Assembly (NCBI GenBank): GCA_021798855.1
Contig: JAJZBP010000118.1
Coordinates: forward strand, 1-6,457
DNA from: Bacillota bacterium
GTDB lineage: Bacteria > Bacillota > Sulfobacillia > JAJZIM01 > JAJZBP01
Direction of reading: 5' to 3'
DNA: 6,457 nucleotides
Shown: piece by piece, positions 1 to 4,483 of the stretch
Numbering within the stretch: the stretch's first letter is position 1
How the letters are laid out: each line of letters opens with the position of its first letter
The notes under the pieces: model-generated
Databases searched by the model: none
Told to the model about the DNA's origin: nothing
Seen by the model: the letters and a program-made list of their open reading frames with translations, nothing else
Translations under genes and position numbers: made by a program

Positions 1-1
1 C

Positions 2-160
2 ACGTCTGGAGTGACTGGAGTCGTGTATCCCGAAGGCTACGGGCAGAGAAAGTCCGTGGTCGGCGTCCCTCCGAGGGAAGTCGAGGCAGGGGAATACCCC
101 TATCCTCGGCGGCACCTACTCAGCCCCCCGCTGGGCAAGGCCCGCCGTGGGATGGTTTAG
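2..160 (+). CDS. Possible C-terminal fragment of an unidentified protein (cut by window start)
   Basis: Frame 2 is open from the window edge to TAG at 158-160, about 52 codons. It contains YPEGYGQRKS and ends LGKARRGMV. Roughly two thirds of its third codon positions are G or C, which suits this GC-rich genome, but frame 3 is also open here with similar third-position bias, so coding is not certain. I recognise no family. It could be the tail of a gene upstream of ndk, or non-coding DNA. About 170 bases separate its stop from ndk, so it is probably not in the ndk operon. Confidence 0.25.
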   Translation, partial: TSGVTGVVYPEGYGQRKSVVGVPPREVEAGEYPYPRRHLLSPPLGKARRGMV

Positions 161-168
161 CTTCGGCT

Positions 169-187
169 CCGGGGCGAGATTCCCCGG
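169..187 (+). other. GC-rich hairpin upstream of ndk
   Basis: CCGGGG at 169-174 pairs perfectly with CCCCGG at 182-187 around a 7-base loop. It lies just after the TAG at 158-160. No T-run follows, so it is not a standard intrinsic terminator, though it could still mark the 3' end of an upstream transcript. Confidence 0.35.
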
Positions 188-220
188 TGCAAATGGTCGG
201 GAAAACTGTTCGCCCGGCGT

Positions 221-259
221 CTTGACAATTGCGAGCGGGAAACTGCAAGTATTGTCGAG
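221..259 (+). promoter_or_regulatory. Candidate promoter/operator of the ndk operon (TTGACA in an inverted repeat)
   Basis: A perfect sigma-A -35 hexamer, TTGACA, sits at 222-227. It lies in the left arm of an inverted repeat: CTTGACAAT at 221-229 against ATTGTCGAG at 251-259, 8 of 9 positions complementary with a 21-base spacer. No good -10 box follows at 17 bases; the nearest candidates (AAGTAT, TATTGT) sit 19-22 bases away. A promoter overlapped by a dimeric repressor site would explain the arrangement, but the repeat could also be chance. It is about 75 bases upstream of the ndk start. Confidence 0.35.
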
Positions 260-284
260 TTTTCAGGAACGGTTTTTCTGTGCC

Positions 285-301
285 TTGGGCGCACCGCCCA
301 A
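285..301 (+). other. Hairpin in the ndk leader
   Basis: TTGGGCG (285-291) and CGCCCAA (295-301) are perfect complements around a 3-base loop, giving a 7-bp stem 16 bases before the ndk ribosome binding site. No T-run follows, so it is more likely an mRNA leader structure than a terminator. It would lie in the untranslated region if transcription starts near the TTGACA at 222. Confidence 0.4.
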
Positions 302-317
302 AACCCGGAAACACACC

Positions 318-324
318 TGAGGAG
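318..324 (+). promoter_or_regulatory. Ribosome binding site fixing the TTG start of ndk
   Basis: TGAGGAG lies 8 bases before TTG at 333. The upstream TTG at 325 hits a stop after three codons, and no other start matches the conserved N-terminus, so this site decides the start. Confidence 0.8.
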
Positions 325-332
325 TTGAACTT

Positions 333-788
333 TTGAGCGAACGTAGTTTGGTGATCATCAAACCCGACGGCGTGCAGCGCGGGCTGGTGGGCGAGATCAT
401 CGCCCGTTTGGAGAGAAGGGGCCTGCGCCTTTGCGCCCTCAAACTGCAGCAGTTGTCCCCGTCCCTGGCGGAGGAGCATTACGCCCAGCACCGGGAGCGG
501 CCCTTCTTCGGCGACGTGGTTTCCTTCATCACCAGCGGCCCGGTGGCGCTTCTGGTTTGGGAGGGGAACGGCGCGGTCGCGGCCGTCCGCCAAAGCATGG
601 GTGCCACGGACCCGGCCCAGGCCTCACCGGGCACCATCCGCGGCGACCTGGGCCTGAGCATCGCCTTCAACCTGATCCACGGGTCGGATTCGGTGGAGGC
701 CGCCCAAAGGGAGATCGGCCTGTTCTTCCGGCCCGAGGAAATCGTGGCCTACCGCCGGGCCGGCGACCGATGGGTCTCCCCGGAATAG
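333..788 (+). CDS. ndk: Nucleoside diphosphate kinase
   Basis: Moves the gamma phosphate of ATP to other nucleoside diphosphates through a phosphohistidine intermediate; cytosolic. The protein is 151 aa, normal for bacterial Ndk (about 140-150), with one ferredoxin-like domain. All active-site residues line up with the human enzyme: Lys10 in IIKPDGVQRG, Tyr50, RPFF at 56-59, Arg86, Thr92, Arg103 in TIRGD, Asn113, and catalytic His116 in NLIHGSDS. One oddity is Phe112, where most family members have Arg just before the Asn of the active-site loop. The start is TTG with a good ribosome binding site. It is the first gene of the operon and overlaps or abuts the phosphorylase gene. Ndk has no specific tie to SAM by-products, but it handles the purine nucleotides produced by salvage. 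Family assignment is near certain. Confidence 0.97.
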   Translation: MSERSLVIIKPDGVQRGLVGEIIARLERRGLRLCALKLQQLSPSLAEEHYAQHRERPFFGDVVSFITSGPVALLVWEGNGAVAAVRQSMGATDPAQASPGTIRGDLGLSIAFNLIHGSDSVEAAQREIGLFFRPEEIVAYRRAGDRWVSPE

Positions 789-805
789 GGGCCGGGGGAA
801 AACCG

Positions 806-1549
806 GTGGTCGGCGTGGTCGGCGGCAGCGGCATTTATGACCCGTCCCGGTTGGAGGGGAGCGCCGAGGAGACGGTTCAGACCCCCTACGGCCCGGTTCA
901 GGTCACCACCGGGTTCCTGGAGGGGGGAAAGGTGGCCTTTTTGGCTCGCCACGGGCGCGCCCACTCCATTCCGCCCCACCGGGTCAACTACCGGGCCAAC
1001 GTCTGGGCGCTGCGCGAACTCGGGGTGAGCCGCGTGCTGGCCACGGCGGCGGTCGGTTCCCTCAATCCGGCTTTCCGGCCGGGGGAATTCGTCCTGCCCG
1101 ACCAGTTTTTGGATTTCACCAGGAGTCGCCCCGGCACTTTTTTTGACAACGAAGTGGTCCACACCGATTTCACCCAACCCTATTGTCCGGCGTTGAGGGC
1201 CGCCCTGGAAGGGGCGGCCGGGGAGATGGGGATCTCCCTCGTAAACGGCGGCTGCTACGTGGGCACGGAAGGACCCCGCTTCGAGACCCCGGCCGAGATC
1301 GCCGCCTACCGCAAATTGGGAGGCGACCTGGTGGGGATGACCGGTTTGCCCGAGGTGGTTCTGGCCAGGGAACTGGGCCTTTGTTACGCGGCGGTGGCCG
1401 TCGTGACCAACTTCGCCGCCGGCATTTCGCCCACGTCCCTCAGCCACCAGGAGGTGCTGGACCTGATGGCCACCCAAACCGGCCGAGTCTTGGACCTGCT
1501 GTTGAAAACCGCCGCCGGCCTGCCGGTGGACAAGAAATGCCGCTGCTAA
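806..1549 (+). CDS. mtnP: Methylthioadenosine/methylthioinosine phosphorylase (MTAP/PNP family)
   Basis: Phosphorolyses a 5'-methylthio-purine nucleoside to free base and methylthioribose-1-phosphate, recycling the by-product of polyamine-type SAM use. Family marks (247-aa numbering): phosphate-loop VGGSGIYD at 5-12, ARHGRAHSIPPHRVNYRAN at 47-65, TAAVGS at 80-85, DQFLDFT at 99-105, GTEGPRFET at 153-161 and GMTGLPEVVLARE at 177-189. It belongs to the MTAP subgroup, but the base-binding segment reads VVTNFAAGIS (199-208). Asn202 replaces the Asp of adenine-specific MTAP, as in purine nucleoside and methylthioinosine phosphorylases, so I infer preference for 6-oxopurines. It ends KKCRC, a Cys-x-Cys tail seen in thermophilic homologues. 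I chose GTG 806: GGGGGA lies at 794-799 and the protein then begins directly with the first strand. ATG 770 (259 aa, overlapping ndk by 19 bases, no ribosome binding site) is the alternative. Family sure; substrate inferred. Confidence 0.93.
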   Translation: MVGVVGGSGIYDPSRLEGSAEETVQTPYGPVQVTTGFLEGGKVAFLARHGRAHSIPPHRVNYRANVWALRELGVSRVLATAAVGSLNPAFRPGEFVLPDQFLDFTRSRPGTFFDNEVVHTDFTQPYCPALRAALEGAAGEMGISLVNGGCYVGTEGPRFETPAEIAAYRKLGGDLVGMTGLPEVVLARELGLCYAAVAVVTNFAAGISPTSLSHQEVLDLMATQTGRVLDLLLKTAAGLPVDKKCRC

Positions 1550-1551
1550 GC

Positions 1552-1557
1552 AAGGAG
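1552..1557 (+). promoter_or_regulatory. Ribosome binding site for the TTG start of ahcY
   Basis: AAGGAG lies 10 bases before TTG at 1568 in the short gap after the phosphorylase stop (1547-1549). No ATG or GTG in frame gives the conserved N-terminus, so the site supports TTG. Confidence 0.75.
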
Positions 1558-1567
1558 ACTGATTGTT

Positions 1568-2815
1568 TTGTCAATCATTAGGGACGAAAGCCTGGCCCCC
1601 GCCGGCCGGCGCAAGATCGATTGGGCCGGGGGGCACATGCCGGTGCTGGCCGGGCTGCGCCGGGAGCTGGAGCAAGACAAGCCTTTGCAGGGGCTGCGCC
1701 TCGCCCTGTGTCTTCACCTGGAAGCCAAGACGGCCGTTTTGGCCCTGACCCTACGGGCGGGAGGGGCGGAGGTCCGCATTTGCGGCTCCAACCCCCTCTC
1801 CACCCAGGACGACGTGGCGGCCGCCCTGGCGGAACAGGGCGTGGGGGTTTTTGCCTGGCGGGGGACGACCACCGACGAATACAACGATTTTTTGCAAAAA
1901 ACCGTGGAGAACGGACCGCACCTGCTGATCGACGACGGGGGAGACGTCACCCAACTGTTGCACACCACCGGAACCCAATGGGCGGGGCATTGCCTGGGGG
2001 GGTGCGAGGAGACGACCACCGGCGTCAACCGGCTCCGGGCCATGGAGAGGGACGGCGCCCTGCGCTTTCCCATGGTGGCGGTCAACGACGCCCGGATGAA
2101 GCATCTTTTCGACAACCGCTACGGCACCGGCCAGTCGACCATCGACGGGATCATGCGCAACACCAACCTCCTCCTGGCCGGGAAGAGGGTCGTGGTCCTG
2201 GGCTACGGCATGTGCGGCAAGGGGGTCGCCCTGCGGGCCAAGGGGATGGGCGCGAACGTCATCGTCTGCGAGGCCGACCCGGTCCGGGCCTGCGAGGCTT
2301 TGCTCGAAGGCATGGAAGTCATGCCCGCCCTGGAGGCGGCGCGGGTGGGAGAGGTCTTCGTCACCGTCACCGGCTGCCACGGGATTTTGGGGGAGGAGCA
2401 CTTCGCGGCGATGAACGATGGAGCCCTCCTGGCCAACGCCGGCCACTTCGACGTGGAGATCGATGTTGCCGCTTTGGGCCGGATGGCCAAAACGCACCGC
2501 GAGGTGCGCCCCAACGTCACCGAGTACCAACTGCCCTCCGGCAACTCCCTCTTCCTGCTGGCCGAGGGGCGCTTGGTCAACCTGGCCGCGGGGGACGGCC
2601 ACCCGGTGGAAATCATGGACCTGAGCTTTGCCCTGCAGACCCTGGGCGTCCTGTACGTGCGGGAACACGGGCCGTCGCTGGGCCGGCGCGTGGTGGCGGT
2701 CGGGGAGGAGATGGACCGGCGGGTGGCGGAGCTTTTCCTGGCCAGTCGCGGCCTGCGCATCGACCGGCTGACGCCGGAGCAGGTCGCCTACCTGGGCAGT
2801 TGGCGGCTGGAGTAA
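1568..2815 (+). CDS. ahcY: S-adenosylhomocysteinase (possibly S-inosylhomocysteine hydrolase)
   Basis: NAD-dependent hydrolase that splits S-adenosylhomocysteine, the product of SAM methyltransferases, into homocysteine and a nucleoside; cytosolic, usually tetrameric. The 415-aa protein is the short form found in Thermotoga and lacks the C-terminal Lys/Tyr tail of the human enzyme. Conserved sites: His50, SNPLSTQDD at 74-82, IDDGGD at 121-126, EETTTGVNR at 147-155, Lys178, FDNRYGTGQS at 181-190, NAD loop GYGMCGKG at 212-219, TGC at 268-270, NAGHFD at 290-295, and LLAEGRLVNLAAGDGHP at 330-346. Next to His50 the segment is HLEAKTA: Lys54 stands where human Glu59 contacts the adenine amino group, and Glu52 where human Thr57 is. 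This is shared with Thermotoga and fits use of the inosine form. The gene follows the phosphorylase by 18 bases and is closed by a terminator. Family certain; choice of SAH or SIH open. Confidence 0.95.
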   Translation: MSIIRDESLAPAGRRKIDWAGGHMPVLAGLRRELEQDKPLQGLRLALCLHLEAKTAVLALTLRAGGAEVRICGSNPLSTQDDVAAALAEQGVGVFAWRGTTTDEYNDFLQKTVENGPHLLIDDGGDVTQLLHTTGTQWAGHCLGGCEETTTGVNRLRAMERDGALRFPMVAVNDARMKHLFDNRYGTGQSTIDGIMRNTNLLLAGKRVVVLGYGMCGKGVALRAKGMGANVIVCEADPVRACEALLEGMEVMPALEAARVGEVFVTVTGCHGILGEEHFAAMNDGALLANAGHFDVEIDVAALGRMAKTHREVRPNVTEYQLPSGNSLFLLAEGRLVNLAAGDGHPVEIMDLSFALQTLGVLYVREHGPSLGRRVVAVGEEMDRRVAELFLASRGLRIDRLTPEQVAYLGSWRLE

Positions 2816-2827
2816 GCTTGGATGAGG

Positions 2828-2853
2828 AAGCCGCGGGAGGACCCGCGGCTTTT
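2828..2853 (+). terminator. Intrinsic terminator after ahcY
   Basis: AAGCCGCGGG (2828-2837) pairs perfectly with CCCGCGGCTT (2842-2851) around the 4-base loop AGGA. The right arm runs into TTTT, then G. A 10-bp GC-rich stem 12 bases after the ahcY stop is a convincing terminator, though the T-run is short and may allow some read-through. It separates ndk-mtnP-ahcY from the downstream genes. Confidence 0.85.
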
Positions 2854-2912
2854 GTGCGGAGCGGTCAATCGCTTCCTTTCCAAATCACGGTTTTTCGGAT
2901 AAAATAAGCGTA

Positions 2913-2921
2913 TGGGATAAT
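2913..2921 (+). promoter_or_regulatory. Candidate extended -10 promoter of the AlbA_2 gene
   Basis: TGGGATAAT combines the TGn extension with GATAAT (5 of 6 to TATAAT), in an AT-rich stretch after the ahcY terminator. The hexamer about 17 bases upstream is a poor -35, which extended -10 promoters tolerate. A second AT-rich box (GATAAAAT, 2898-2905) lies close by. Confidence 0.35.
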
Positions 2922-3033
2922 GACAAATGTGGCTGGCGGGCCGCCTTCGGCGGTAAGCATTCGTAAAGCGAGGGCGAGGTTAATGGAAGGCAAAGCGGAA
3001 GCATTTCGGCACGCCTTGAGAAATTGAAGGCTT

Positions 3034-3039
3034 AGGAGG
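3034..3039 (+). promoter_or_regulatory. Consensus ribosome binding site before a CTG start
   Basis: AGGAGG, a full consensus, ends 8 bases before CTG at 3048. An in-frame TAG at 3033-3035 overlaps it, and no ATG, GTG or TTG lies in this frame between that stop and TTG 3180. The site therefore points to CTG 3048 as the initiation codon. Confidence 0.7.
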
Positions 3040-3047
3040 AGTTCCCC

Positions 3048-4343
3048 CTGTACGACACCACCGATCAACTCCTTGGGGAGATCGAAGCTGGTGAAGACTC
3101 CTTCCTTGATTTTAAAGAGATTATCTTCCAGGGTAAGGAGATTCGATTTGCGCAGGGTGAAGGACGGGCCGCCCAAGAGTTGGCGAAGGACCTATCGTGT
3201 TTTGCCAATACGGAGGGCGGGGTAATCGTCTTTGGAGTGCGCCGGGACGGGGAACGGGTCGGGCTGCTCGAAGACCGGATGGAAGCTCTTCAACAATTCA
3301 TCGTCAATGTCAGCGAAAACAACATGGAGCCTCCCTTGGGCCATCTTCTGCTTCTGGATAGTCTTTGGCTGCCGAATCGTTCGGGAGCGCCGAAACTATG
3401 CCTCAAGCTGGAAATAAAGAAATCACTTTTTAGTGTCCACGCTCCCAAAGGTGAGCGTCCTTACCACCGAATCGCCGACCACTGCCACCGGATGAGTTTG
3501 GATCAGCAATCCCGGCTCTTTGAACGCCGGGGAATGATGTTGCCGTTCGAAGAGCGCCCGGTTTACACGGCACCTGTCGGCGCCATCACCCCCACCCGCT
3601 TCGCGGAGTATTACGAGCACAGATACAATAGCCCATTGGAAGGCTCCGAGGTCAGCGTGGAACACTTGCTGGAAAATCTCAAATTGGCCACTACCGATGA
3701 AGCGGGGGAATTGCGGCCAACGGCTTTGGGCATTTTGCTCTTTTCTTCGCGACCGGCACAATACCTCTCCGGTGCCTATGTTGATATAGTCGCCTATCGA
3801 GGTTCACAACCGGATGCCGATAACCAACTTGACGCCAAAGAGATCCATGGCTCCGTCGTTGAACAGATTGAGCGAACCGTGGAATATCTCCGCGTTTCGC
3901 CCCTGGTGCCTGTTCCAGCCACGAAGGACGGTTTCGGGCGCCTGGATCAGCCGGTTTACTCCTTGCGGGTATTGCAGGAAGCGGTGGTGAACGCCTTGGT
4001 TCACCGGGATTATGCCATCCGGAGTGCCCAAGTGCGGGTGTTTCTCTTCGAAGACCGGATCGAGATCAGCAATCCGGGAAGGCTGTATAACACTCTTACC
4101 CCCGAAGCCCTGTACCTGGGGGCGCAGCCAATTCGCCGGAATCAACTGTTGGCCGGGTTTTTGCGGGAATACGAAAGCCCTTTGACCAACCGTGCCTACA
4201 TGGAAGGGCGCGGTGAAGGTTTCCTGGTCATGGTCCGCCGGTGCGAAGCGATTGCCAAGCGGCGTCCGGAATTGGCCATAATTGGCGACTCCGTTCGTCT
4301 CACTATTTATGGCCGCCGGGATATTTCGGGAGAATTGCCATGA
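3048..4343 (+). CDS. AlbA_2 (Schlafen AAA_4) domain protein with C-terminal ATPase-like domain, CTG start
   Basis: Member of the widespread family often labelled transcriptional regulator or RecG-like, of mostly unknown role; several are accessory or defence-linked. From CTG it has 431 aa. An AlbA_2 domain spans about 14-150 (GEDSFLDFKE at 15-24, FANTEGGVIVFGV at 52-64). A linker follows, then a HATPase_c_4-like region: EAVVNALVHRDY at 311-322 (Asn315 like the N-box), EDRIEISNPG at 335-344, RRNQLLAGFLRE at 363-374 and GRGEGFLVMVRR at 387-398. I see no membrane segment or helix-turn-helix after it. TTG 3180 would delete the first 44 residues, including the conserved FK motif, so CTG 3048 with consensus AGGAGG is preferred. 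The gene is less GC-rich than its neighbours and splits an otherwise SAM-related set, suggesting acquisition by transfer. Domain calls are firm; function is unknown. A lost start (pseudogene) is the alternative. Confidence 0.85.
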   Translation: MYDTTDQLLGEIEAGEDSFLDFKEIIFQGKEIRFAQGEGRAAQELAKDLSCFANTEGGVIVFGVRRDGERVGLLEDRMEALQQFIVNVSENNMEPPLGHLLLLDSLWLPNRSGAPKLCLKLEIKKSLFSVHAPKGERPYHRIADHCHRMSLDQQSRLFERRGMMLPFEERPVYTAPVGAITPTRFAEYYEHRYNSPLEGSEVSVEHLLENLKLATTDEAGELRPTALGILLFSSRPAQYLSGAYVDIVAYRGSQPDADNQLDAKEIHGSVVEQIERTVEYLRVSPLVPVPATKDGFGRLDQPVYSLRVLQEAVVNALVHRDYAIRSAQVRVFLFEDRIEISNPGRLYNTLTPEALYLGAQPIRRNQLLAGFLREYESPLTNRAYMEGRGEGFLVMVRRCEAIAKRRPELAIIGDSVRLTIYGRRDISGELP

Positions 4344-4483
4344 AGAATCCGGCGCTCAAACAGGGCCGCCTCCAAACCATCACCCTGGCCCCGGCTTGGC
4401 CACGCCACCAGCCTGAACCGTTAGGCGTTTGCTGGAAAAGAGTACCCGAAGGGAGCGGTGTGCGGATTTGGGAGATTTGCTGA
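4340..4483 (+). CDS. Small hypothetical ORF coupled to the AlbA_2 gene
   Basis: A 47-codon frame starting at ATG 4340, which overlaps the AlbA_2 stop as ATGA. GGGAG at 4328-4332 lies 7 bases upstream, so it should be translated if the upstream gene is. The product is basic, has two Trp-containing segments and ends EIC; it matches nothing I know. Its TGA (4481-4483) falls within the first codons of mtaD, so ribosomes finishing here would be delivered to the mtaD start. It may be a translation-coupling leader rather than a functional protein, or an accident of the junction between inserted and older DNA. Confidence 0.35.
   Translation: MKNPALKQGRLQTITLAPAWPRHQPEPLGVCWKRVPEGSGVRIWEIC
4449..4455 (+). 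promoter_or_regulatory. Candidate ribosome binding site for mtaD
   Basis: AAGGGAG lies 12 bases before TTG 4468, longer spacing than usual. TTG 4477 has GGGAG only 2 bases upstream, and TTG 4429 has only a weak AGG 3 bases upstream. None is ideal, which is one reason to suspect coupling through the small upstream ORF. Confidence 0.4.

Larger units (their letters stand above)
2854..3047. other. Intergenic region before the AlbA_2 gene
   Basis: About 190 bases without a convincing gene, clearly more AT-rich than the flanking operon. It holds a candidate extended -10 promoter (2913-2921), a small hairpin (CCGCC 2941-2945 with GGCGG 2949-2953), a 14-codon ORF at 2983-3027 of no evident meaning, and the ribosome binding site at 3034-3039. 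The composition change starts at the terminator, as expected if this leader arrived together with the downstream gene. Confidence 0.5.

Noticed and set aside
45..190. Riboswitch or structured RNA (cobalamin, SAH, SAM, RNase P considered) upstream of ndk
   Set aside because: Several GC hairpins exist, but none of the conserved cores of those RNAs is present; the similarity to the RNase P AGTCC segment is a few bases only.
431..805. N-terminal extension of the phosphorylase frame into ndk
   Set aside because: The frame is open but its translation is a Gly/Pro/Arg-rich shadow of ndk; the family N-terminus begins at about 806.
749..2668. Long - strand frames opposite mtnP and ahcY
   Set aside because: GC-rich DNA leaves antisense frames open; these translations lack any motif, and the + strand genes are certain.
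2983..3027. 14-codon ORF before the AlbA_2 gene as a leader peptide
   Set aside because: Its GAGG is only 3 bases from ATG, the peptide has no run of a regulatory amino acid, and no attenuator hairpin follows it.
2865..3176. 103-codon - strand frame over the AlbA_2 leader
   Set aside because: It lies opposite the conserved AlbA_2 N-terminus, has no recognisable motif and no good ribosome binding site.
4420..4426. GTTAGGC, matching the integron attC core GTTRRRY
   Set aside because: I found no matching RYYYAAC partner at a fitting distance upstream, no imperfect stem-loop between and no integrase; a 7-base degenerate match is expected by chance.
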